Of a stretch of 64,000 bases of DNA, positions 13,461-24,635 are shown piece by piece (the stretch's first letter is position 1; each line of letters starts with the position of its first letter). The notes beneath the pieces were generated by a model. The model was not told where the DNA came from, ran no database searches, and saw only the letters and a program-made list of their open reading frames with translations. The position numbers and the translations under genes were made by a program. This DNA comes from Hermatobates lingyangjiaoensis (lineage: Eukaryota > Arthropoda > Insecta > Hemiptera > Hermatobatidae), in contig JAPFBL010000229.1 in NCBI GenBank assembly GCA_026182355.1, positions 130,001 to 194,000 of the forward strand, given 5' to 3'.

Positions 13461-13738
13461 ACTTTTTCGATGAAAATACGATCTGAAATGGACAAATACA
13501 GTTCAATGTACATAAAGAAACATAGAAATTAAAAACATACACTTACAGCCTCTAATATTTGGTTGAACCGTCTTGAGGAGAGATAAGAGAGGGAAACCAA
13601 GCGCACTGGTACAGAGACGGTTGGATACTCTCCAGTGCGCTTGGTTTCCCTCTCTATCTCTCCTGAAGACGGTTCAACCAAAAATTAGAGGCTGTAAGTG
13701 TGTGTTTTTAATTTCTCTATGTTTCTTTATGTAAATTA
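13461..13738. repeat. Foldback repeat, family C
   Basis: The left arm (about 13510-13612) and right arm (about 13630-13734) are inverted copies with a short loop; GAGGGAAACCAAGCGCACTG faces CAGTGCGCTTGGTTTCCCTC. The right arm has CTGAAGACGGTTCAACC AAAA, a decayed hammerhead-like core. A TA run follows. A single-arm relative is at 27131-27292. Confidence 0.7.
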
Positions 13739-13770
13739 AAATATATATATATATATATAATATATATATA

Positions 13771-14000
13771 TACAAAGATTTCACATAAACACGTGAAATA
13801 ACAATCAATGATCAAACCACAATAAGAAATGGGAAAACAAGACTAAGATCTTTCAACCGTAACAAGCGGTCTTCGTATATATATATATATATAAAAAGAT
13901 TTCACATAAACACGTGAAATAACAATCAATGATCAAACCACAATAAGAAAATGGGAAAGCAAGACTAAGATCTTTCCCATTTTCTTATTGTGGTTTGATC
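13771..14000 (-). repeat. Family A terminal repeats: one truncated copy and one foldback
   Basis: The first copy (13771-13877) has the family A body and the core up to ...CGAAGACCG, and is cut within the CTGACGA box by (TA)n. The second (13894-14000) starts with the same 3' body and then folds back directly at the ribozyme: AAGACTAAGATCTTTCCCATT joins the inverse to a short opposite arm ending in GTGGTTTGATCATT. TA tracts separate and flank them (13740-13770, 13876-13893, 14001-14024). Confidence 0.75.
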
Positions 14001-14199
14001 ATTTATATATATATATATATATATTACATGCAATCGACTGTATTTAACAATAACATACATTACATTCAGATTAAATTAAACCTTTCCTTATTTTAAGTTA
14101 AACATTGAGATACACAGTATCAAAGTTTTTGAAAGTCTATAAGGTCTATGAGTTTTTTAAAATTTTGAAATATTTGACTGTTTTGCATTATCATACTAT

Positions 14200-14536
14200 T
14201 TGCTGGAGGCCAGTCAAAGCCGGTTATTATTGTGAATTTCATAAATCGTTGTCACTCTTGGTCAAGAATTGGGCAGCTGAAAAGTATATGGTTTCAAGTC
14301 TGTGGTGATAAACCATCACAAAAACACCTGTAATTGTCTATGATATGGAATCTATTGAGGTAAGATGTAGTCTCACCATGACTTGTAAGAGCTTGTGTTA
14401 TCTTGTGTGAAAGCTCTATGTCACACTTTTTCCTCTCTTTCATAGTAGGAAAGAACGTTTTTGTATACAATCCTTTTAACGAGGAAGACCATTCTTGTTC
14501 CCATCGTTGTAATGATGCCTCATACAAAATATTCAT
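14200..14536 (-). pseudogene. LINE (R1-type) ORF2 C-terminal fragment
   Basis: The minus strand encodes LYEASLQRWEQEWSSSLKG, YTKTFFPTMKERKK, THKITQ-like SHKITQALTSHGETTSYLN, RFHIIDNYRCFCDGL, then after a stop HILFSCPIL. The W-x-x-x-W-x-S-x-x-G spacing, the LT-x-HG-x-x-x-YL-x-RF-x-I segment and the C-x-C-x9-H-x-x-F-x-C zinc-like end are typical of the region after the RT and RNase H in R1/jockey-like LINEs. Only the 3' end is present. Confidence 0.75.
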
Positions 14537-16569
14537 TGACAGTATTATACTTAAAAATTTAGATTGAATGTAATGGTAATATTGTTGAAATAGTTTGTAA
14601 TATTACATTACATATTTAGGAACAAAGGTAATCATGAAATTTTGGTATGATTTTGTTTCATTCGTAAGTAAGAGAGTGTTTTAAGGATTTTGAATTTGAA
14701 TGTTTATGACTGGTTTATATTAAATTTCCAGCGACAAATGTATTTAAGTCAAAGCTACTTAAACATATTGCAATTGATATACTGGTGAAAAGGCACAGTC
14801 ACAATGTGTTTCTTCCAACTCATTAGCGAATAATTTAAGCTGCAGAACTAAGAAAGAGATCTTAGAAGAGTACTAATTAGATGAGCTTTGCTCTCCAGTC
14901 GGAACAAAAATAGACTGAAGTTAATAACTTCACTTCTTTAACTTTATTTTAATGCAACATCTTTGATTAACTCAACGTTTAAATATCTTTTAAATACCTT
15001 TCATTTACTTGAAATAGTAAAAAGGCATTCTGACTCCTAAACATAATTTCCTTATAATTTAAGACTGTTATGTAAACTATTTCTGAATATCATTACTACT
15101 ATATATGTTTCCCGTATTAAAGCAAAAATTAACCAAGTTTATGAAAAGAAAGATAAAGAAATACTTCTCTAAATGGGTTGTTTCAGAAAATATATCTTGT
15201 ACTAGGATTATAAGGCACAACATATTCATATCACTATTATATTGTATTGTTCTGTAAATTCAGTAATTTCAGTGGTTTATTTTTATAACATTTTGACGAC
15301 TAGTGATTCAGAGCAACAACATGTTGTAGTTAATTAACTTGTAATTGAAATGGCAGGAAATACAATGCTTAAATTTAATGAAAATAAAGAATATTAACAG
15401 GATTCTGTTAGATATTTGAGACATATGTTTTCTATATAAGACAAAACGTAATAAGGAAATTTAATGTATGTTATTCAATGTTTACCTGAGTCGAAGAACA
15501 AAATTTAAGTTTTTTTGTGAATAATAAATGTATGTCCACATTTGTACCTAAGCTTACCATCGAGTTGATAATGTGTGATTATATTCCCTCCTAAGCCAGA
15601 ATATTCTATTAAGGAAATGTATCTGAAAATATATAATCCAAACTGCTAAGGTTCCAAACGTGAGTTTGGAAAAGAGACCCACTTTAAAATTTACAACAAT
15701 GAAACCAGTTAGGCGATTACCGCTGATTCACGAGACATAACAACTTTCAAATTAATGTGATGAATGATATGCTATTTTAGTAAATTATTCTAAACTTTAA
15801 ACTCTATCTTCTGGATCTGATAGAAAAATTTAAATGATGAACCAACTTCAATATTCTAAAAATTTCTTTTTCATTATAATCAAATTTTAGAATCTATACT
15901 TCCAACAACTCTTTCGTTCTAAAGGTAGTGTAGGTGATGAATGCACCTATTATCCTTTGAAAGATTTGTCTGCGTAGTTTATTAAGTGTAATATTGACAC
16001 ACTCTTCATTTATCTTAGGATAGCTAAAGAATTTATTTCTAACGTAGTGCAATCACTTTGTATGTGGTATTTACTCATTCTAGGGTAAAAAGTTACTGAA
16101 ATGGTCTACACATATAAAAATTTTACGCTACAATAAAGAATTTTTCTCAAATCATAGTTTTCTCACAGCAGTAATAGTAATTTTGTAGAGCCGATTAACT
16201 GATTTTTTAACATATAAAAAACCACATATTTTAATAAAGAATTTCTTACAGTACAGCAGTACTCAATGTAACTGTCGTAAGCTATTCAATTTAGTCCTTT
16301 AAATAAGAAGACTGTAAGTTTATTTTCAAATCGTTGACAATTATTGCATTATGTTTTTTTATTTGCAATGTGTTGAAACTATGCACGTGCATTTTATTTG
16401 AGAAATGTATAAGGACCGTTTTAACAGGATAAGTCCGTACCATTTTGCTTCATTTATATGTCAACAATTTGGAGAGCTTGCTGAATAAATCCAAAGTGTT
16501 ACTATCCAGCGTGGCAATTCTGGTAATAATCATTCCGTCTAGCTATCCCAGTGTTTAAAAAATCTGATT
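14537..16569. other. No gene recognised
   Basis: AT-rich sequence without recognisable repeats or coding signal, up to the hAT target site. Confidence 0.6.
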
Positions 16570-16577
16570 GTTTAGAG

Positions 16578-17028
16578 CAGTGTTTCCCAAACTTTTTCGA
16601 GTGACCGCCCCCTTGGGTCCATAAACCTATAACTCAACACACTTGAATAATAATCAGATTCTTAGACTAAATAACCAAATGAGTGACATTTTAATAATTA
16701 AATTAACATAATTACTAATCGAATATTTATTTAGAATCCAATAGATGTATTGTTTCATAGCATATTTATGCAAAAGAATTAATACACAATAAAAGAAACT
16801 TAGGTGAGAATATACTTTTAACGTAAAAATGAATTATCAAAACAAAAAATTTTAAGAAACTGTTTCCTAGAAGTTTACATGTCGTGTTTTCACTTAAATT
16901 TAGAAATTATATTGCATGAACAATTTCAATTTATGGAAATAGAATCCCCGCTCTTTTTTGTATTACCGCCCCCCGATATCAAATCACCGCCCCCAGGGGG
17001 GCGGTACCGCCCACTTTGGGAAACACTG
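16578..17028. mobile_element. hAT-type MITE with 8-bp target duplication
   Basis: The element begins CAGTGTTTCCCAAACTTT and ends CTTTGGGAAACACTG, inverted hAT-like termini. GTTTAGAG is duplicated exactly at 16570-16577 and 17029-17036. The subterminal regions are unusually G+C rich (CCGCCCCC, then CAGGGGGGCGGTACCGCC) while the centre is AT-rich. At 451 bp with no transposase frame, it needs a transposase supplied elsewhere. Confidence 0.9.
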
Positions 17029-17125
17029 GTTTAGAGTATCAAGTAGGCTGTCTGAAACTAATCACACAATGGCTCTGACTACCGCAGGAGTGACAATTCC
17101 AGCTGTGGTTGACTATCCAACAAAT

Positions 17126-17410
17126 GGGGCAAGGTTAGCCCAGTGGGGTTCAATACCCACTCTGACCCTCGATATATTCACGTGGGAGGTGAATAAATCT
17201 GAGCCTGTTGTCCCTCGGAGAGGAAGTTAAACAGTCTTTCCCTAGCCTGTACAATGTCAGGTATTCGTTAAAGATCCCCAATCTAAATACATTTGAGTTA
17301 GGCAAAATTTAGGACTCCCAATGTAGAATATTCATTGTGCAGTAGCACAGAAGGCCAATGTGTGTTCCCTTGTGAGACTGCCACTGCAATCTACCCTAAC
17401 CTGGATCTGA
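17126..17410 (+). mobile_element. tRNA-derived SINE, copy 1
   Basis: The head has a decayed tRNA-like pol III promoter: AGGTTAGCCCAGTGG (box A, about 17132-17146) and GGTTCAATACC (box B, 17147-17157). The usual middle of the tRNA is deleted, so the boxes touch. The body (CCCTCGATATATTCACG, GTCCCTCGGAGAGGAAGTTA, CCTGTACAATGTCAGGTA, TTTAGGACTCCCAATGTAGA) matches copy 2. It ends GACTGCCACTGCAATCTACC with CCTAACC. Confidence 0.8.
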
Positions 17411-18769
17411 GAATTAGATTAATTATTATTGCATTCAATTAATTAATATTATTCATTATAAGTTCCTGTATGAAGACATCCATATATTAGTTCTTATTTA
17501 ATGGAATCGATGACATGTTATAAAAAGCCCATTCGATACCCATGAAGTAGTCAAGAGTATTTCCTATCATAATTAAATAATTTTCTAATTTATTAATAAA
17601 ATATATTAGAACTAGTTTTGCTGATTTGCTCTTCTGATAAGAAAGTTTTTCATTTGGATTATGTTTACTTACCAGAAACATTCTTTATCAAATTTAGTTC
17701 ATAAATATTTTTTCAGGACAATGAAATCACTATTAAGTCCATCAAATCACTGAAAACTTATTTTAAAGTCAGTATACATTTTATAGTAAAAAAGACTACC
17801 ATTTATATTCTTTAATATTAACCAAAATCAATGAAAGTATTAAATACATAAGGAAGTGGATACTTCACTTTATATTTTAAGAGTTCAATATGTAGTTTGA
17901 TTACAACACTTAGACAACAATCCATCATACCTTGAAAAACATACCATAAATATATTTAATTAGCGTTCATTTTCTTGTATTTATAATCTTATTCTACTCT
18001 TTATTCTATTCCTATTTTATTAACTCATAAACATTTTTAAATTAACTTTCATATATTTTTTTTACTAAACCTTAATTGAGCTATTTCATAATACTCAATT
18101 CTTGTTAAACATTTGTTAATAGTACATGTAAATCTGTCAAAGTCTCGATACACATTTCTCTCGTGATTACTATACTTTGATTATAAATGGTTCTAGTCAA
18201 AATCTCGAGCGTGCTTAGGAATTGAGTCCAATGTCCTATGGCGTCGCAAAACTGATATAGCATGACATCAGATTTCTGTTATAGCATTGGAGAACACTTT
18301 TTTTAGTACCCTTTGAAGCTTTCTATATTTATGAAAGGAGATATTTTAATGAGAAGTAAATAGAAATTATGACAGCAAAATTCAACTTTGAGAGGATCAA
18401 ACTTTTAACTCTCTTAAAAGCAGATGTCTAAAAAAGTCATATTTAAACATTCCTTGACAGACAGAATAAAACTAAGCAAAAAACAAGTACATTGGTAGGT
18501 TTTCAGTAGACAGTAAAATGTGTCTTTTCGGTAATATCTGGATAAGGATATCCATGAAGGGTCATTTACAATTTACTTCTTCTTCTATTCTGAATTGGAT
18601 TTTTGGACCTAATGACTTTAATTTTATCAGAAAGATATATTAATTCGTAGATTAGGCATGGATGTACAATACATCGTTAATATATTTGAAGCATATAACT
18701 GAAATATATGTCGTCAAAACATCTGCCTAATCAGGTTAAATGGCCGAGATATATGTGGATTTGTAAATA
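17411..18769. other. No gene recognised
   Basis: AT-rich sequence; the small minus-strand frame near 17487-17681 has no domain. Confidence 0.6.
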
Positions 18770-18890
18770 CACACTTACAGGCCCCTACTTTTTTGTTATC
18801 AAAAATTATTTCTTCTGATGAGGGTTCAAACCAAAATTCAAAGTGTGTGTTATATTTGTTTGCCGAGTCCGGATAAACTTTAGTTTTGTT
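18770..18890 (+). repeat. Hammerhead-like repeat fragment
   Basis: CACACTTACAGGCCCC (minus sense) faces TTCTGATGAGGGTTCAAACC (plus sense). CTGATGA, a GGTT/AACC-type hairpin and AAAA resemble family C. CCGAGTCCGGATAAAC follows. The unit is short and decayed. Confidence 0.4.
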
Positions 18891-18959
18891 TTTATTTCAT
18901 GGTCGATACTTTTATCAATATATTTATATGTATAATTGAAGTTTCAACTAGAAAACAAA

Positions 18960-19140
18960 AAAAGGGACTAACACTTACGATGCTCTATCATTTCGCCTTG
19001 TCTTCTTTAGGAGAAGAGCAAAAGAAAAAGAAGAGAAAACACAGGAGTGGAAACGTGAAAGCGTCCACCGACCGACACAAATTGACACATAGGGTAGTCA
19101 ATGACGGTGTCAATAGGGTAGGGTAGACGGTGACACCTCA
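18960..19140 (-). repeat. Possible family C hammerhead-like unit
   Basis: Minus strand of about 18973-19016: CTAAAGA, AGACAAGGC, GAAA, then a stretch ending GTAAGTG, the same end seen after GAAA in other family C units. The rest (GTGTCAATAGGGTAGGGTAG, GGTGACACCTCACC) is unique here, with small inverted and direct repeats. Confidence 0.35.
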
Positions 19141-19210
19141 CCGTCGTAGACCATTATACATATATACATATATATATTGTAAACAGGAAAACGATCCAAA
19201 AGGACAACAA

Positions 19211-19459
19211 ACGTTTCACGATGAATCACAAATACAGAACTAAGGAACAAACAGACCTACTGTCTCTAATTTTCAGTTGAAACGTCATCAGGAGAGTTGA
19301 GATAGGGACACCAAGCGATAGGGAGACCGGTCTCCAACCGTCGCTTCACAAGTGTGCTTGGTGTCTCAATCTCAACTCTTCTGGTGACGGTTCAACTGAA
19401 AATTAAAGACAGTAAGTCTGTTTGTTCCTTAGTCTGTGTTTGTGATTCATCGTGAAAGG
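19211..19459. repeat. Foldback repeat, family C relative
   Basis: TTTCACGATGAATCACAAA at the left pairs with TTTGTGATTCATCGTGAAA at the right. The arms continue through AACAAACAGAC.. and ..AGTCTGTTTGTTCC, AATTTTCAGTTGAAACGTCA and TGACGGTTCAACTGAAAATT. The right arm core CTGGTGA, C, GGTT-hairpin, GAAA is hammerhead-like. TA-rich ends. Confidence 0.75.
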
Positions 19460-20223
19460 TATATATATATATACGTAAAACTGTCAGGAGACTGGAGCAG
19501 CTTAGTTTGAAAGTCGTGAACGCCGAAGCTGCGGCACATTTTAATAATATATATATATATATAATTGGCATTTACATATAGGACATGAGTACATTTCATT
19601 AATGCAGTGTCAAAAGTTTCAAGTAAAAATACAATAATAAACAATTCATTTTGGTTTATGCTCTAATAAGAATAGATTAAATGCCTTGCCAAAAGCCTTG
19701 CTGTACTCGTTATCCAAGTAAACAAACAGTTGTTGGCATACGTTAAAATAATCAGGTCGACCCGTCTCTTATTAAGTGGAGATATAAATTGCCTCGGATA
19801 TTGTCCTATATCACGATGCCTCCATCCCTTTCATGCCAGTTCTGCGTGATAGCACCTAATTATATAAATATTACTCGCTACCTCAACAATATCTAAATGT
19901 TGTACTTACTCATCAATTACATTTCGCATGTGTTTGAGATAAATTATCAAACTCCTGTTTGGATTTACTTTCATGAATTAATATTGTAAAGAGCAATAAA
20001 GCTACAAAACTGATTATTCGTCCTGGATTAATGAATCACCTGCTATATTTGTCGGCTTTTTATACATTTATTTTTATTACTCACATTGATAGATTGACTC
20101 GCGTAGTACAAGATGTTGAAGAATAAAATTCTTACATATAAGAAATCAACGCCAATCAATCATATAATTTCTCATGCCTATATATTTATAATGATATAGC
20201 GTCTCTACCACTGATTTTTGAAG

Positions 20224-20285
20224 TTCACAGAAGGAGTTGTTGAGGATTTTTATTGATCAAAATCCTCAAGAACCCCTTCTGTGAA
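20224..20285. repeat. Hairpin within R2 copy
   Basis: TTCACAGAAGGAGTTGTTGA and GGATTTT are inverted at 20259-20285 with an 8-base loop. A piece of it (ACTGATTTATCAAGAACCCC) also occurs at about 43409-43430. Confidence 0.75.
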
Positions 20286-20346
20286 TTTATATATTTATAT
20301 TTAAGATAGATTTATCTAACAAAATGCTCTAATCAATCAGTATTTT

Positions 20347-20748
20347 AAGATATTATTATTAACCGTCATACCTCGTCTGTCGCTGGTGAAGTCGCCCGAC
20401 CGGTTTCGCAATGGCTACATCATCAATGGGACTAATGTTATCTTCTAAAATCACGGATATAAATACCTATTTTAACTCAATGGTGCCAATATATATGCCT
20501 AAATTTCCTACCTAACAGTTTTATTTTGTTTAATCTGTTTTTGTCTTTTAAACTTTAAGTCGTCTCTGTCCTGTCTGTTCTGTCGTCTTATCATGTTTTT
20601 TATTGGTTTAAATATTATATCTGCCTGGCGCTTAATTTCTTCGTTTATTGCAAAACCGGTCGGGCGACTTCACCAGCGATAGACGAGGTATCTCGGTTGA
20701 TAATAATATCTTATTTATTAACCTCTGTGGCACTAACAATATGCATGT
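20347..20748. mobile_element. Foldback element with hammerhead-like arms, 12-bp target duplication, nested in R2
   Basis: AATCAGTATTTT flanks this 402-bp element at 20335-20346 and 20749-20760. The arms hold CCGTCATACCTCGTC, then GTCGCCCGACCGGTTTCGCA and its inverse. On the minus strand of the left arm (20398-20427) the motif is TTGATGA, T (or A), GCA-loop-TGC, GAAA, palindrome ACCGGT, C, then GGG, which can pair with the upstream CCC. The centre includes a CTGTCCTGTCTGTTCTGTC run resembling PLE-1 DNA near 35650. The insertion interrupts a copy of repeat R2. Confidence 0.75.
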
Positions 20749-21290
20749 AATCAGTATTTTGCATTTTTGAACAAAAGATATTATCAGATCTAGATTTTCT
20801 TCTCTATATAAGTCATATTACCTTTGTGTAATATTGGAGTATGAAGAATGTACTCTTTTGTTTTATAATACAAAATGGATACTAGTTTTAAGGTAATTGT
20901 TTGGTGATTAGATGGCATTGACTTTTTTTGTACATGTTTCTAACAGTTTTAAGAAAAAACGTAATTTTACAGATGGCCATCTAAGAGATCCACTGGCTAT
21001 TGGAACAAATGTCATTTCTCCAGTAAGAAATTATTTCGTAACACGAAGTCTTCAATGTTTGCTTTGGATAACTTTTATTACTCCTGTAGTAATACCAAGG
21101 GTTTTACATGCATCAGTTATGCTTTATACAGAAATATGGGTATTCAGTGATAACTGGATCAATCACTATGTGTACTACCTCCAAGAATGATAAGACTAAT
21201 AAGCATTATATATTATATATCCAAGAAGTTTGATATTATGTTTACTTATAGTCAAGTATAGTGTAGGCTACTCGAGAGTTTTATTAAAAT

Positions 21291-22001
21291 CATCAGAAGG
21301 TGGTTATTAAGTTTTAATTCCTCTTAAATTTTTTTTAAATTACATAATACAACATAATTTAATATGTCAAATGCTTAAAATTGTATTCTGTTATAATACT
21401 ATGCGGTATTATATATTGTATTGTGCTGTGCCTGGTAGTATTTGGTTGTTGAAAAGGATATTAAAGTCTATTTACATACTGTACAAATTCGTTAAATAAT
21501 AGGGGATGATTATATATGCAATATATATGCAAACCTAGCTTTGATTACATGTAGAGACTTCCATGAAACAGTAACAAGCTGCATCGAACTAAAATATCTA
21601 AAAGTATTAAGTGTGTCCCACGGTCTTCAGTGTGTCTAGTCATGCTATATGAAAACTGGCTGAACATTTTAAAACATTACAAAAACAAGTCGGTCAACAA
21701 ACTTTTAAATCTGCTGATATCAGATTATGCTATGGATAAAACCTTTGATTGCCACATATTGCATCCAGTTTAGTAACGGTGAATCCTGTGTCAGACTATT
21801 CAATACTCTGGTACTTTTTACAAAATTTCTTTTGATACAGAAAGAGTAAAATATTGACACGTGTTAACTTCTGTCTGGAAACTAAAACGAAATTTAATAT
21901 CTCCACTCTATATATTTAGGAAAATCATAGTTGTACCATTAAATAAAATTCTTCATGTGGACAGCATTTTAGTCTGGATAAATAGAATGTGTTTATTACA
22001 G
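21291..22001 (+). other. Intron upstream of the dpr-like exon
   Basis: AT-rich sequence leading to the acceptor; no second exon visible. The branch-point and pyrimidine tract are weak (GTGTTTATTACAG). Confidence 0.6.
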
Positions 22002-22163
22002 ATCACATGGGTGAGAAGAAGAGACTGGCACATTCTCACTTCAGGGCTCCTCACGTACACCAGCGATGATCGATTCCAAATGCTTCATCCTGACAATTCC
22101 GATGACTGGACTCTTCAGATCAAATTTGTTCAAAAGAGAGACAGTGGAGCTTATGAATGCCAG
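22002..22163 (+). CDS. Internal exon of a dpr / zig-8-like Ig-domain protein
   Basis: This 162-base segment (54 codons, phase 0 at both ends) is bounded by a TTATTACAG acceptor and a CAG|GTATTC donor. It encodes the second half of an Ig V-type domain. It opens ITWVRRRDWHILTSG, continues with YTSDDRFQMLHP, and ends DWTLQIKFVQKRDSGAYEC-Q. The D-x-G-x-Y-x-C motif holds the strand-F cysteine of the Ig disulfide; its strand-B partner would lie in the preceding exon, outside this window. The W-x-R-x-R-D and DDR/ER-F signatures are typical of arthropod Dpr proteins (defective proboscis extension response), which bind DIP receptors at neuronal surfaces; such genes are often named zig-8-like. The frame stays open upstream and downstream, but the splice sites fit the family boundary. 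No neighbouring exon was found, so introns of many kilobases are implied. Family membership is strong; the paralogue is not resolvable. Confidence 0.9.
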
Positions 22164-24562
22164 GTATTCAAGACAAATCTATCTTTTTTTCCTTTTCACT
22201 GGAACCAATAACGATGGGTGTCTTTCCAGCATTCTTCTACTTCTAGTTAAGATATATCTATTCATTTCTCTCATATCTAGATCAGGATGTTAGCATCATC
22301 CCAGCAGAGTATTTCTGATATCTTCTCGTTTGGTATTTCAATGAGCTATAACTTACACTGAGATAAAGTCTCTTATTAAAAGGTCTACAACTTACTGAGA
22401 CTGAACAAGAAATACTACTTTGCTCTGGCTAACAAAGCTAGTCATCTCAGTATTTCGTGCACAGTTGCAACTAGAGTCAACACTCAAAAATAATTATTCA
22501 CCTACTTCTGTATTGCTGCTTGTTATATTAACGACTTCGTATTTATAAGCAGCAAACGATTCCACTTTTATTATTTTATTTTATTTTTTAATTTTAAGAC
22601 ATACTGGACTCGTTAATTGGTTAAAGCAAGCAATAGATGGGCATGAAAGAGCGAGGTGTAAGGCTAAAATATATGCCAGGTATAGGTGTTAGAAAATAAC
22701 TGGACTGTGAGCCAGACCTGATTCTTGTTCATTCTTGTGAACTTGCAAGATCATCTTGGGTCTTGATTTTAATAAGCGATACTCCCACTGTTCGTATAAA
22801 TCTTCTGAGGAAAGTGTCTCAAATGTGTCTATTAATCAAGTCCTCATTCCTTTTTAATCATATCACAACCAAACCTGCCATAACTGTTGAGATTAAAGTG
22901 TAGAGTTAATGGCACTTCCTGCAGACCTCAGAGATCTGAGTCATTCGGGTTAGAGTAGAGTGTGGCCCTACTTTTCTGATTCATTGTGACATCACTGATA
23001 TTTCATTTATTCCACTTATAAAATGTTTTATAACTTTTTAACATTTGTCAAACTTATAAAACATAGTTTTAAATAAGTTTTTTTTTTAAATTGCGATCTA
23101 ATATTCTGTGGTGAAGACATATTTCTTTTTACATTACTGTTTTATTTAATAAGAAATATGAAGCTGTAAATCTTCAGGATAACAGATTCAAATTAATAAC
23201 TATTTTGTAGCAAAAAATGATAATCTCGCATTTTTTAGATAGAAATACACGTGAGAACTATGCAATAAGCTTTTTTCCCTCACCAGAAATCATAAACTGT
23301 CATACATCTTTATAACATATCAAATCCTATTTGTGGAGTCCAAGCAACGACTAATGATTATCCCCGCGCAGTATCGTGAAGTTTGTGATTAGACATCCAT
23401 ATCCCAATACTGCTGCCTTTACATTGTGGGATTAGTGGCACAATGTGGCACAATATTTCTGCTTCAATTATGACTAAGCCTGTCTCTGCTGAAGATGTTA
23501 AATGTGCGATTAAATAAACATACTAGTGATGTTATATACTCAATTCACTGATCAACATTATGTGCTCGGATAATGATGTCTTCGGATAGTGTAATGTCAT
23601 TATTTTCAACTCTGTTTTCACTAATATTTATTAGAAAACTAGAATATTTCCCACCTTCTTCTTGAAATCTAATATTGCGAGTTAAATAAAATTTAATATA
23701 TTTGCGCTACAAGTAAGAACCTTTGATCCAAGAATTATAGACGTCAGAGTCACTTCTTTCTTGACAACTGCAAGAAACTTGCCTAAAAATCACCACTGTT
23801 TACAGTCAATATTCCTCTGAATGATTCATTATTATTACATATATCTCTGCGAGTCAGATTGACTTTTTCAAAAGTTGTTTTAGTCATGATTGCACATTCG
23901 TCCGAAGTAATAATTTTTGCTGCCCTTACTAACTATTTTTATCAAAATTAAAAAAATGATTCTTGAATGTAGAATGTGCTGTTCTACCTACCACCACCAG
24001 TAAATGTAGCACTAATTTCTGAGGAGGTTACAGCCAATGCACTTTATCCTGAACTCCTTAATTTAGAGAGAATTAGTTTCACTTACAAGATCTTTCCTGA
24101 GCCTTCTCTATAATTTTTATTGAAATAGATATTTCAAAAAGAGAAAATATAGCCATTATGACAAAGCGTTTTTCGATTAATTATATAACTGTATACTGTT
24201 AATATTTTACTTATATTAACTTGATCATTTTGAAAACTTCTAGTAATTATAATTAATATCGTTTGTTGGTATATTAAATAATCATTCCATATTCTCGTCA
24301 ATTATTTATTAAATTTCCTCTTTCTAAATTTGTTATGGTAAATATGCAAAGAAAGGGCCCCCCCTCCATCTGAAGTGTCCAGCATCTATGTATCGTACAC
24401 AGGCCACAAATTATAATGAAATAATTATAATTTAGACCAAAAAACTGATAACATTTAATCTGCTTGATGTTCAAAATCACTTTATGATAATAAAAAGGCT
24501 TCATCTTTATACTTTTTCTTTGTTAGGTCATTTTATTAGGTTCTGAGGCCCTATTGCAACAA
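22164..24562 (+). other. Intron downstream of the dpr-like exon
   Basis: Starts at the GTATTC donor. No following dpr exon (the family's next exon would continue the Ig domain past YECQ) was found. Sequence is unremarkable. Confidence 0.6.
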
Positions 24563-24635
24563 GGTCGATCTGGCGCAGAGTACAGTGCGTTGGACTTCCA
24601 ATGCAAAGGTCGCCGGTTCGACCACCACAAGTTTT
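24563..24635 (+). repeat. tRNA-like fragment
   Basis: GATCTGGCGCAGAGTACAG resembles box A and CGCCGGTTCGACC box B, spaced like a tRNA, with a CTTCCAA loop that would read TCC. The T stem does not close properly and no acceptor pairing is seen, so this is more likely a SINE head or tRNA pseudogene than a working tRNA. Confidence 0.4.

Larger units (their letters stand above)
19980..21290 (+). repeat. Repeat R2 copy interrupted by a foldback insertion
   Basis: GAGCAATAAAGCTACAAAAC, GAAGAATAAAATTCTTACAT and CTAACAAAATGCTCTAATCA match 38635-38940; ATCTAAGAGATCCACTGGCT, GTACTACCTCCAAGAATGA and AAGAAGTTTGATATTATGTT match 39668-39960. The 20347-20748 element lies inside with a target duplication. 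A 92-codon frame here (20912-21190) is not preserved in the 38-40 kb copy, so it is not taken as a gene. Confidence 0.75.

Noticed and set aside
13461..13738. Family C units as complete hammerheads
   Set aside because: Stem II and GAAA are clear in some, but stems I and III could not be drawn convincingly, so activity is not claimed for this family.
20912..21190. 92-codon frame MALTFFVHVSNSFKKKRN...
   Set aside because: It lies within repeat R2, and the matching region near 39660-39870 does not keep the frame.
24563..24635. Functional tRNA-Gly(TCC) gene
   Set aside because: The T stem does not pair and acceptor arms are absent, so it was kept only as a tRNA-like fragment.
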